From JAKLKS01 sp964370855 (GTDB lineage: Bacteria; Planctomycetota; JAJSAM01; JAKLKS01), in the NCBI GenBank assembly GCA_964370855.1, contig CAYJMF010000083.1:1-20773 (forward strand): a DNA stretch of 20,773 nt. The letters are read 5' to 3'. Position 1 is the stretch's first letter. Each line of letters begins with the position of its first letter. Below are positions 1-7,708 of this stretch, piece after piece. The notes beneath the pieces are model-generated. The model was not told the origin of the DNA, ran no database searches, and saw only the letters and a list, made by a program, of their open reading frames with translations. The position numbers and the translations under genes were made by a program.

Positions 1-200
1 TCCGGACCGGACCCGGCGAAACGGGCGCCACCGCGGCGCCGCAGGCGCCGCGGAACCCTCCTCCAGGGAGGGGGAACGCCGTCGGTATCGGCCGTCCACC
101 CGTTCGCCGGGGCATCAACGTGACCCTCCCCGCGAACTGCCTAGGTCCCCCCTCCCCCCCCGTGGTTGACTCGTCGTCGCCCGGGGGGGCGGAGACTCCC
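1..200. other. Non-coding leader upstream of the prepilin gene
   Basis: No convincing gene lies here. The stretch holds a perfect 10-bp-stem palindrome at 31-53 and a weaker one at 56-72 (CCCTCC/GGAGGG). The open frame that runs upstream of the prepilin to position 120 is proline-rich and has no ribosome binding site, so I treat it as untranslated leader. A TTGACT sits at 166-171, but no matching -10 element follows at a normal distance. Confidence 0.5.
31..53. repeat. Short perfect palindrome, copy 1
   Basis: Arms CCGCGGCGCC (31-40) and GGCGCCGCGG (44-53) flank the loop GCA. The same 23 bases recur at 18440-18462, and the similarity continues for a few bases on one side (A-ACCCTC here, AG-ACCCTC there). 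The stem would be very stable in RNA, but no T tract follows on either strand, so a classical intrinsic terminator is not supported. Confidence 0.6.
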
Positions 201-998
201 ATGAGTCGAGGGGCGCATTCCGGCTTCACCCTGATGGAGTTGATGATCGTCGTCGCGATCATCGCCCTCATCGCCGCCATCGCCATCCCCAACCTCCTCG
301 CCGCCAAGCTCGCCTCCAACGAGACGGCGGCCATCGCGACCCTGCGCTCCCTCGTCTCCGCCCAGGCCCAGGTGCAGGGCATGGGGAAGATCGACGTCGA
401 CTCCGACGCCGTGGGGGAGCACGCCACCCTCATCGAGCTGACCGGGGAGGCCGGCGTCCGGAAGACCCTCGTGGACTCGAAGGGCCGCCGCTCCGCCGGG
501 GCGACCTTCCAGGACCAGGGCACCCCCATCGCACCGCCCCCCCTCTCCCCCGCCCTGGCGGACGGGCTGACGGACCGCGGCGAGCTCGTCAAGGGGGGAT
601 ACGGCTACGCCATCTACCTCCCCGACTCCGGCGACACCTCCCGCTGGATCCACGAGGAGGTCCGGATCCGCAAGAAGGGCAAGGGAAAGAAGGCGCGGAC
701 CGTGGAGTCCGTGCGGCTCCAGAACGACTCCGGCGGCACCGGGCAGGTGGGCGTGGACCTGTCGGAATCGATCTGGTGCGCCTACGCCCGCCCCGTGAAG
801 CGGGGCTCCAGCGGGAACCGCGCCTTCTTCACCTACCAGCTCGGCGACATCCTCCAGTCGGGGAATGAGGTGGCGAAGCACGAGGTGTCCCCGACGATGA
901 TGACCGGGGAGGAGGCCTACCTCGGTGCGGGCATCACCTCCCCCGTCGCCACGGGCACGGCGGGGCACGACGGGGACGTCTGGAAACTGACCAATTGA
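201..998 (+). CDS. Type II secretion/type IV pilus prepilin-like protein
   Basis: The 265-residue product begins with a class III prepilin signal: a short basic leader, Gly8, then Phe9 as the predicted mature N-terminus (GFTLMELM), with Glu at mature position +5. A hydrophobic helix follows (VVAIIALIAAIAIP). A prepilin peptidase would cut after Gly8 and methylate Phe. The NETAAIATLRSL stretch after the helix is common in pseudopilins and pilins. Residues after about 90 form a globular domain that I cannot assign further. I chose ATG 201 because GGAG lies 6 nt upstream and it places the signal at the N-terminus. The next gene starts 33 nt after this stop, or overlaps it if a TTG is used. This could be a major pseudopilin (GspG-like) or a minor pilin; it lies apart from the other pseudopilin genes at 5152-6415. 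Confidence 0.85.
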   Translation: MSRGAHSGFTLMELMIVVAIIALIAAIAIPNLLAAKLASNETAAIATLRSLVSAQAQVQGMGKIDVDSDAVGEHATLIELTGEAGVRKTLVDSKGRRSAGATFQDQGTPIAPPPLSPALADGLTDRGELVKGGYGYAIYLPDSGDTSRWIHEEVRIRKKGKGKKARTVESVRLQNDSGGTGQVGVDLSESIWCAYARPVKRGSSGNRAFFTYQLGDILQSGNEVAKHEVSPTMMTGEEAYLGAGITSPVATGTAGHDGDVWKLTN

Positions 999-1030
999 GG
1001 CGTCCCGACGGGGGCGCGGGGAGAACGGCC

Positions 1031-2248
1031 ATGGCCGACGGGAGCGGGGCGGGCGGAACGGGCGGGGCGGGAGGGGACGAGCCCTGGAGGGACGGGCCGG
1101 ACTCCTACAGCCCGCCCTCCCTGGTCTTCCTCCACAGGCTGCAGTTCCGGCTCGCGGCCCTGGTGGGGCTCTGCGTCCTCCCCCTCGCCGCCCTGCTGGT
1201 GGTGGAGCACGTCCACGCCCGCACCGGCGCCGTCGTCGCCGCCGGCCGCGAGGCGGGGCGCCTCGCCCGCATCGCGGCCCGCAACCAGGAGCAGGACTTC
1301 GCCCGGACCCGCCAGCTCCTCGAGGCCCTCTCCGGGGCGCGTGTGATTCGCGAGGGCACCGCCGCGGAACGGACGGCCCACTTCAGGGACCTCGTCTCCC
1401 GCACCCCGGGCCTCCTCGACATCCACCTGCTCCGCCCCGACGGCACGGTCCTCGCGAGCGCGCTCCCCGCGGAGGAGGCCGCCGCCCTCTGCGACCGGGA
1501 GGTCGTCGCGGAGTCCGTGAAGACCGCCCTGTCCGCCGTGGGGAACTTCCGGACCGGCGGCGGGCAGGGGCCCACGGTGCACGTCGTCCTGCCCCTCGCG
1601 GGGAAGGAGGGGCCGCCGGACCTCGTCCTCGGGGCCACCGTCGGCCTCGGGTGGCTGGCCCAGTTCCAGCGGGCCCTGGATCTCCCCGGGGACTCTGTGC
1701 TCGAACTCCTCGATCCCGAGGGGAGGCTGATGCTCCGCCTCCCCGAGGCCGGGTCCCCCGTCGCCGGGTGGATGCACCCCGCCCCCGCCCTCCTCCGGGA
1801 CCTCCCCCTCGGCGAGGACCTCCCCGTGGTGGCCGCGGACACCGACGGCGTGCGGAAGTTCTTCGGCCTCTGCCCCCTCGTGACGGGCGGCAGCAAGCAG
1901 GGCTTCAACGTCGCCATCGGCATCCCCGAGTCCATCGTCACGGAGCCCCTGGACCGGGCCCTCCTCCTCAACCTCGTCCTGACGGGGACGGTGCTCCTCG
2001 TCTGCCTCGGGGTCGCCCGCGTGCTCGGGAACCGGCTCATCCTGCGGAGGGTCAACGGGCTCATCCTCGCCACCCGGCGGCTCGCCTCCACGGACCTCTC
2101 GAAGCTCCGGGCCCGCGTCCGCGTCTGCCAGGACCCGAGCGAGCTCGGGGACCTGGAGCGCTCCTTCGACGACATGGCGCGGGCGCTGGAGAAGAGGGGG
2201 TCGGAACTCGACGCCCGGGCGAAGGAGCTGGAGAGGCGGGGGGGCTAG
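1031..2248 (+). CDS. Membrane sensor with extracytoplasmic Cache-like domain and HAMP, no output domain
   Basis: The 405-residue protein has a Gly-rich N-terminus and TM1 at about 40-60. An extracytoplasmic region at about 61-305 resembles Cache-type sensor domains (LLDIHLLRPDGTVLAS, then VLELLDPEGRLMLRLP and GFNVAIGIPES). TM2 is at about 309-333, a HAMP-like segment at about 334-390 contains ELGDLERSFDDMARAL, and a short charged coiled coil ends the protein. No histidine kinase, GGDEF, phosphatase or methyl-accepting domain follows, although such proteins usually carry one. ATG 1031 has GGAG 8 nt upstream. A TTG at 995 overlapping the prepilin stop is the alternative. The gene probably forms an operon with the prepilin. 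Its stop shares CTAG with the convergent gene at 2245. The ligand is unknown, and function through a separate partner protein is inference. Confidence 0.8.
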   Translation: MADGSGAGGTGGAGGDEPWRDGPDSYSPPSLVFLHRLQFRLAALVGLCVLPLAALLVVEHVHARTGAVVAAGREAGRLARIAARNQEQDFARTRQLLEALSGARVIREGTAAERTAHFRDLVSRTPGLLDIHLLRPDGTVLASALPAEEAAALCDREVVAESVKTALSAVGNFRTGGGQGPTVHVVLPLAGKEGPPDLVLGATVGLGWLAQFQRALDLPGDSVLELLDPEGRLMLRLPEAGSPVAGWMHPAPALLRDLPLGEDLPVVAADTDGVRKFFGLCPLVTGGSKQGFNVAIGIPESIVTEPLDRALLLNLVLTGTVLLVCLGVARVLGNRLILRRVNGLILATRRLASTDLSKLRARVRVCQDPSELGDLERSFDDMARALEKRGSELDARAKELERRGG

Positions 2249-2931
2249 CCCGGCTTCTTCGGCTCGATCCCCAGGGCCCCGGCGCCGCCGGAGAGGAAGC
2301 GCGCCTTCCATCCGGCGAGGGTCTCCGGCGGCACGGAGAGCTCCTTCGCCACCTCCACGACGGACTCCCCGCGGAGCACCCGCTGTACCGCCTGGAGGCG
2401 CTTCTCCGGGAGGAACATGCCCCGCTCGAGGATGGGGCGGATCACCTTGTCGACGCCCCCGGGCTCGGCGGCGAGGATCCGGATCTCGTCGGCGTTGGAG
2501 GTGACGATGAAGACCTCGAGGTTGTTGCTCTTCGGATCGGCGGGATAGAAGAAGAAGCCCGGGCGCGAGGGATTGAAGCCCTCCGTGGTCCCCACCGTCG
2601 TCTCGCCGTCGGGGAAGCTCACGTTCACCTTCCGCCCCTGCCGGTAGACGGGGGGCAGCTTGAGCTTGTTCTCCTTGAAGTGCTTGTTCCCCTCGAGGGA
2701 CTTCACGAAGTAGACGGCCTTGACGATCTGGAACTCGACGAAGCGGCCGTGCTGGCGGGCCTCGTCGTGGGGGGGGAAGAGCGTGAAACCGTCCCCCGTG
2801 GGGCGGAATCCGTCGACGATCCCCCTCTCCCGCTTCTTGTCCAGGTACGCGACGACGACCTTGGTGCCCTTGTTCGAATCGTCGGTGGGTGCCACCTTGA
2901 TGCCTCCACGCCATCTACCCCGAATCGCCAT
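2245..2931 (-). CDS. Protein with two tandem small beta domains and a transposase-type HTH
   Basis: The 228-residue product is unrecognised as a whole. Residues about 24-80 and 101-153 look like two copies of one domain: both run K-V-x-V-x-aromatic, then G-x-x-D/E-G-F-x-P and F-x-L/F-x-P. Such repeats resemble PilZ-like or DUF6982-like small barrels, though I am unsure of the family. Residues about 176-220 (EKRLQAVQRVLRGES, VAKELSVPPETLAGWKARF, then SGGAGAL) match the helix-turn-helix of IS3/IS630-type transposase first ORFs, but no catalytic domain follows. ATG 2931 has no clear ribosome binding site. GTG 2895 has GGAGG at 2903-2907, 7 nt away, and may be the real start, giving 216 residues with both repeats intact. 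The role is likely regulatory or nucleic-acid-binding, as inference. Confidence 0.75.
   Translation of the reverse strand: MAIRGRWRGGIKVAPTDDSNKGTKVVVAYLDKKRERGIVDGFRPTGDGFTLFPPHDEARQHGRFVEFQIVKAVYFVKSLEGNKHFKENKLKLPPVYRQGRKVNVSFPDGETTVGTTEGFNPSRPGFFFYPADPKSNNLEVFIVTSNADEIRILAAEPGGVDKVIRPILERGMFLPEKRLQAVQRVLRGESVVEVAKELSVPPETLAGWKARFLSGGAGALGIEPKKPG
2903..2907 (-). promoter_or_regulatory. Ribosome binding site favouring an internal GTG start
   Basis: GGAGG on the minus strand lies 7 nt before GTG 2895-2893, in frame with the ATG at 2931, which itself has no comparable site. It suggests the annotated protein may be 12 residues too long. Confidence 0.5.
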
Positions 2932-2992
2932 TATCGGCGGTGAGGGGGGCGGGACCGCAATCTCCGGGGGCGGGGAGGGGGGATGGTCCGCC

Positions 2993-3640
2993 TCACTCCA
3001 GCCGCCGCAGCACCTCCTCCACCTCCCCGGGCAGGAACCCGAAGGGACCGGGCTCCCCGCGGTAGAGGACGATGCCCTCCGCGTCCAGCACGTACATGCG
3101 GTCGGGCCAGGCCCCGTACAGGCGCCCCACGGCGTCGTCCACGCCGTCCACGACGGCGGGCATGGTCGCCCCGCACCGGCCGAGGCAGGCCTCGGCGGCG
3201 GCGCGGCGCTCGCCGTCGGTGCGCGGCTGCGGGACGGAGATCCCGTCCTTCACGTTGTCCGGGGTGACCCACTCGTCGGAGGCGTGGGCCTCCCGGACGT
3301 AGACCATGAGGAAGTTCGCCGTCGCCCCGTGCCGCGCCTTCACCGCCTCGACGTCGCCGAACCGGCGACGGAAGGGTCCTCAGGTCCCGGAGCCGAAGAC
3401 GAGGACCAGCGGGCGCCCCTGGAAGGTCGAGAGGGAGAGGGACGTCCGCCCGTCGGCGGTGAGGAGCGTGAAGTCCGGTGCCGCGGACCCGACCTCGACG
3501 GAGGACGCGGTGAAGTGGAGCCAGGCGCGATCCACGCCGGGGGGCGCCGCGTCCCGCGGATCCCGGGGGCCCGAAGGGGCCGCGGAGGCGCAGCCCGCGG
3601 CGAGGAGCAGCAGGACGACCATCAGGGGGGCGGCGTTCAC
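2993..3640 (-). CDS. Deiodinase-like selenoprotein with in-frame TGA read as selenocysteine, predicted lipoprotein
   Basis: Read through one TGA at 3382-3380, the frame gives 215 residues with selenocysteine at 87. Residues 1-16 are a hydrophobic signal ending in AAG before Cys17, a plausible lipobox, so the enzyme probably faces the cell exterior. Residues about 50-86 form the first part of a thioredoxin fold (APDFTLLTADGR, then RPLVLVFGSGT). The sequence around the TGA is FGSGT-U-GPF, matching the vertebrate deiodinase active site FGSCT-U-P-x-F. Past the TGA in the same frame come NFLMVYVREAHASDEW (109-124), nearly identical to the deiodinase EAHASDGW motif, then MPAVVDG and a YVLDAEGIVLYRGEPGPFG tail typical of PF00837. 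GTG 3640 has AAGGAGG 4 nt upstream. The real bacterial substrate is unknown; thiol-disulfide or peroxide reduction is possible. The alternative is a nonsense-mutated pseudogene, but the hairpin after the TGA argues against it. Confidence 0.88.
3352..3370 (-). promoter_or_regulatory. Candidate bacterial SECIS hairpin directing selenocysteine insertion
   Basis: On the minus strand, CGTCGCC pairs perfectly with GGCGACG around the loop GGTTC; one more pair can form, leaving a 3-nt loop. Exactly 16 nt separate the TGA (3382-3380) from the first loop base, and the loop starts with GG. Known bacterial SECIS elements lie inside the coding region just after the UGA, with a short apical loop carrying a G near its start, bound by SelB. 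A lower CCT/AGG helix can form below the stem. The element also encodes residues of the protein, so base pairing should be kept in homologues despite amino-acid change. Confidence 0.75.
3380..3382 (-). other. In-frame TGA predicted to encode selenocysteine (residue 87)
   Basis: Deiodinase homology continues in the same frame on both sides without any shift, and the TGA sits at the catalytic selenocysteine position of the family. Standard annotation would end one 86-residue ORF here and call a separate 116-residue ORF beginning at GTG 3343. Confidence 0.85.
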
Positions 3641-3644
3641 GGTG

Positions 3645-3651
3645 CCTCCTT
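3645..3651 (-). promoter_or_regulatory. Ribosome binding site of the selenoprotein gene
   Basis: AAGGAGG on the minus strand lies 4 nt before GTG 3640. It supports the GTG start and a complete lipoprotein signal peptide. The spacing is short, but the match to the anti-Shine-Dalgarno sequence is full. Confidence 0.6.
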
Positions 3652-3706
3652 CCGGGGGGAGGGACGCGGCGCGGACGCCGGTGCAACGGCTCCCCGCCCG
3701 CCCCGC

Positions 3707-5005
<1,299 letters not shown>

Positions 5006-5022
5006 GGGAAGCTCCAGTGGGA

Positions 5023-5143
5023 AGGCGGGGAGAGGCGGGGACGTTCTCAAGTTATAAAGTTATTCCCGGTGCGACCTTCCAAACCACGAGGGGGGAAGTG
5101 GAATAACTTTATAACTTGAGAACGTCCCCGCCTCTCCCCGCCT
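5023..5143. repeat. Long perfect inverted repeat 1 (44-bp arms)
   Basis: Arms 5023-5066 and 5100-5143 are perfectly complementary, with a 33-nt loop. The loop-proximal half of each arm (AAGTTATAAAGTTATT and its complement) is strongly AT-rich against the surrounding GC; the outer half is G-rich (GGCGGGGAGAGGCGGGG). The loop contains CTTCC and GGAAG, able to form a small inner hairpin. The element starts 8 nt after the stop of the PilX-like gene and ends 17 nt before the helicase start. It could act as an RNA hairpin terminator or attenuator, or be a REP-like foldback element moved by a RAYT-type transposase acting in trans. No transposase is in the window. Confidence 0.9.
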
Positions 5144-5151
5144 CCGCGGCG

Positions 5152-5565
5152 CTACTCCTTCCAGGAGGCCAACGAGGGGAGGGCGGTGCCGCGGGCGAGG
5201 AGGACGGCCTCCACGCGGCGGCTCGCGCCCCTCCCGACGGCGACGGCGGCGACGCGGAAGGCGGCGGGCTCCGCGGAGAGGCGCTCCACGGTCACGCGAA
5301 CCCCGATCCCGTCCACGTCCACGGACCCGCCGGCCCACGCGGGGTCCCGGACGAGGGCGGCGCGGGCCGCCTCGACGCCGCCCTCGGCGGCGTATAGGAC
5401 CGCCGCACTGTCCCGGCCCCGCCGGCCGTCCCGGGAGAGGTCCATCATCCTCTGCGCCGTGACCATGGCGAGGGTCGAGAGGAGGAGGGCGAGGGCGAGG
5501 ACCAGGAGGATGGAGAATCCCGATTCGCGGGACCGCCCGGCGGCCGGGGTCGCGGGGGCCGTCAC
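5152..5565 (-). CDS. PilX/GspK-like minor pseudopilin
   Basis: The 137-residue protein has one N-terminal hydrophobic helix at about 19-40 (GFSILLVLALALLLSTLAMV) after a basic leader. The Gly-Phe start resembles a prepilin cleavage site, but the +5 position is Leu rather than Glu. That exception is typical of GspK, which caps the pseudopilus tip. The following SAAVLYAAEGGVEAARAALVRDP matches the PilX/GspK pattern in which AAEGG-x-E-x-A follows the helix. It is much shorter than GspK (about 300 residues), so PilX-like is the better label. GTG 5565 overlaps the preceding gene's TGA (GTGA), implying translational coupling. It is the last gene of the pseudopilin operon and is followed 8 nt later by a long palindrome. 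Confidence 0.75.
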   Translation of the reverse strand: MTAPATPAAGRSRESGFSILLVLALALLLSTLAMVTAQRMMDLSRDGRRGRDSAAVLYAAEGGVEAARAALVRDPAWAGGSVDVDGIGVRVTVERLSAEPAAFRVAAVAVGRGASRRVEAVLLARGTALPSLASWKE

Positions 5566-6020
5566 TTCCCCTCCTCCCCCGCCCGCAGAGCGACGGCGGT
5601 GGACAGCGGCGGCGGCGTCCCCCCTCCGTCGCGCGGGGCGTAGCGCAGTGTCGCCTCCACGAGCCGCCCCCGCCGTTCCGCCCGGAAGGAGCGGATCCCC
5701 GAGGCGACGATGCGCTCACCGGCGCCGTCCGCGCGCACCAGCCTCCCCCGCCGCAGCGTCCACGAGAATCCCCCCCCGGGCCCGGCGCCCCGGAGCACCC
5801 CGTCCCCCGCCTCCTCCACCGCGGCGGCCCCGCGGAGGTCCCGCTCCAGCGCGTCCAGGGTCCGGGCCGCCTCCTGCACCACCGTCGCGGCGTCCTGCCC
5901 GAGGTCGGCGGCCCGCCGGGAGCGGACCATCAGCCCCGCGGCGAGGGCCGCCACGCAGGAGCCGACGAACAGGACGAAGAGGGCCTCGGAGAGGGTGAAG
6001 CCGGATTCCCGGTTCCTCAT
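5562..6020 (-). CDS. PilW/GspJ-like minor pseudopilin
   Basis: The 152-residue protein begins MRNRESGFTLSEALF, a textbook prepilin signal with Glu at mature +5. A hydrophobic helix follows (VLFVGSCVAALAAGLMV). The body resembles GspJ/PilW: LDALERDLRGA after the helix, then short strands ending in SFRAERRGRLVEATLRYA. It probably belongs to the minor pseudopilin complex that primes the fibre. The ATG at 6020 overlaps the previous gene's stop (ATGA), and its own TGA overlaps the next gene's GTG, so the three pseudopilin genes are coupled. Family assignment within the minor pseudopilins is uncertain. Confidence 0.8.
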   Translation of the reverse strand: MRNRESGFTLSEALFVLFVGSCVAALAAGLMVRSRRAADLGQDAATVVQEAARTLDALERDLRGAAAVEEAGDGVLRGAGPGGGFSWTLRRGRLVRADGAGERIVASGIRSFRAERRGRLVEATLRYAPRDGGGTPPPLSTAVALRAGEEGK

Positions 6021-6415
6021 GGCCGCTCCTCCACGGCGCGCAGGGTGGCCAGCCGCTCCTCCCGCGGCTCCCCGGCCGGGGAGACCCACCGGACCCGCAC
6101 CTCGACGGAGACGAGCCCCGGCCCCGCGGGCCGGATCCTCTCCGTCGCGGCGGCGCCGGAGAGCCTCCGCGCCAGGTCCGCGGGGACGGTGAACGCCCGC
6201 TCCCCCGGCTCCGGAGCGGCGGCGCCGGCGGCGAAGGCCTCGAGCCTCGAGGTGCAGACCCGTTGTGCGGCGACGCGGTCGTGGGATTCCCGCGCGAAGC
6301 GGAAGTCCTTCGATTCCACGACGACGAGGGAGGAGGCGAGGAAGCCGAGGATCCCGAGGCAGACCACGACCTCCATGGCCGTGATCCCCCCCTCCCCGTT
6401 GCGATCCCTCACCAT
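6017..6415 (-). CDS. PilV/GspI-like minor pseudopilin
   Basis: The 132-residue product carries a prepilin signal, GEGG then ITAMEVVV, with Glu at mature +5. The hydrophobic helix VVVCLGILGFLASSLVVV follows. The body is short, and its C-terminal part, with alternating V residues and a VRWVSPAGEPREERL segment, resembles GspI/PilV. ATG 6415 overlaps the preceding gene by 7 nt (ATGGTGA), and the stop overlaps the next ATG. In type II secretion GspI is the core of the tip complex with GspJ and GspK, which fits the order of the three genes here. Confidence 0.78.
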   Translation of the reverse strand: MVRDRNGEGGITAMEVVVCLGILGFLASSLVVVESKDFRFARESHDRVAAQRVCTSRLEAFAAGAAAPEPGERAFTVPADLARRLSGAAATERIRPAGPGLVSVEVRVRWVSPAGEPREERLATLRAVEERP

Positions 6416-7701
6416 GGCCGGATGATCTCCTGGTAGCCGCCGGTGACGAGGAAGACGCTCCGGTAGACGAGAAAGGCCAGCCCCCCCGCCACCACGAGAA
6501 CCACGGGGTAGCACCAGGAGGCGGCAACCCCGGCCGCGGCGAGGGCCTTCTCCTCGCACTCCCCCCCCAGGGCGACGAGGGCCCCCCCGAAGGACTCCGG
6601 CGGTCCCCCGGAGGCGGCCACGAGCCGGGCCGCGGCGAAGGGGGGAAGGCCGCAGAAGGGGGCGACGCGGGCCAGGGGCTCGCCGTGGGCGATGCCGGCG
6701 GCGGCCACCTCGAGGGCCTCCGCCAGCACCGGCGCCCCGGCCACGGGGGCGGCCCGGGAGAACACCTCGTGGAGGGGGACGCCGGAGGAGACGAGGACCC
6801 CCATGACCCGCAGCACCCGCCCGGCGGCGTCGAGGCGGAGGATGCGCCCGAGGCCGGGCATCCAGAGGAGCATTCCCCGGACCAGGGGAGCGGTCCGCGG
6901 GTCCCTCCGGAACGCCCCGACGGCGGCGGCCCCGAAGGCGAGGACCAGCGCCGCCCATGCGGCGACGGGCACCACCCTCGCCACGAGGGCGGCGTCCTTG
7001 AGCCCCCGGGCGAGCATCAGGTGCTCGTAGCGGGGGGAGCGCCAGTCCCAGTCCACGACCGCCCCCGACGACTCCTGGACGACCACCTGGGAGGCGATGC
7101 TGAAGAACTGGGGCAGGATCAGGACGACCATCCACCACGCCACGAGCAGGACGACGACGGCGTAGAGGAGCCCCACGCCGGCCCGGCGGCGCACCGCCAC
7201 CCAGTCCGGCTCCCGCGCGTCGGCCGCGGCGATGACGTCGGCCACGCGGCCCGTCCCCTCCACGGCCCGCACCGCCGCCGCCCCCTCCAGCGAGAGGAAC
7301 CGGGCCCGGGGCGTGGCGAGGCTCGCCCCGAGGGAGGCCCCGCCGTCGACCTTCCCGAGGACCTCGAGGACCGCGGCCCTCCGCCGCCCCGACACGTCCC
7401 CCGCCAGGGCGGCCAAGGCGGCGCCGGGACTCTCCCCCCGCCGGGCCGCGGCGCCGAGGAACCGCAGGACCTGGAGCCGGAAGCGGAGCGGAAGGGGCCG
7501 CCGTCGGCCCCGGAGCACGACGGGCAGGAACCGGGGGGCGAAGAGGAGCGCGAGGCCGACGAAGGCGGAGACGACCAGGGCGTTGCCGATGGCGTTCAGG
7601 TCGTAGTCGGAGAAGGCCGACAGGGCGGTCCCGATGGCCAGGATGCCGGCCAGGGTGCCGACGGCGATGAAGAACGGGCGGGGTCGTTCTCTCTCGGTCA
7701 T
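6409..7701 (-). CDS. GspF-like inner-membrane protein, divergent paralogue
   Basis: The 430-residue membrane protein has two extra N-terminal helices (about 10-30 and 36-58). Two cytoplasmic helical halves of T2SSF type are then separated by membrane segments (GLLYAVVVLLVAWWMVVLILPQFF; VPVAAWAALVLAFGAAAVGAF; CYPVVLVVAGGLAFLVYRSVF). The second half shows the family pattern, with LRVMGVLVSSGVPLHEVF and a final G-x-L-P-x-x-x-A-R-L-V-A-A-S-G stretch. It is more divergent than the neighbouring GspF at 7709. Two different GspF proteins in one operon suggest a heteromeric platform rather than a homodimer, which is inference. ATG 7701 lies 7 nt after the upstream stop. Confidence 0.8.
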   Translation of the reverse strand: MTERERPRPFFIAVGTLAGILAIGTALSAFSDYDLNAIGNALVVSAFVGLALLFAPRFLPVVLRGRRRPLPLRFRLQVLRFLGAAARRGESPGAALAALAGDVSGRRRAAVLEVLGKVDGGASLGASLATPRARFLSLEGAAAVRAVEGTGRVADVIAAADAREPDWVAVRRRAGVGLLYAVVVLLVAWWMVVLILPQFFSIASQVVVQESSGAVVDWDWRSPRYEHLMLARGLKDAALVARVVPVAAWAALVLAFGAAAVGAFRRDPRTAPLVRGMLLWMPGLGRILRLDAAGRVLRVMGVLVSSGVPLHEVFSRAAPVAGAPVLAEALEVAAAGIAHGEPLARVAPFCGLPPFAAARLVAASGGPPESFGGALVALGGECEEKALAAAGVAASWCYPVVLVVAGGLAFLVYRSVFLVTGGYQEIIRPW

Positions 7702-7708
7702 GGCCCGG

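Noticed and set aside
166..171. TTGACT as a -35 promoter element of the prepilin gene
   Set aside because: No -10-like sequence lies 16-18 nt downstream; that stretch is a G run ending in the ribosome binding site.
3380..3382. TGA read as a nonsense mutation or frameshift making a pseudogene
   Set aside because: Homology continues in the same frame, the position equals the family's selenocysteine, and a perfect hairpin follows at SECIS spacing. A frameshift is not needed.
5023..5143. Palindrome as part of a CRISPR array or insertion-sequence end
   Set aside because: There is no repeated spacer unit and no transposase gene inside or next to it. It is a single foldback.
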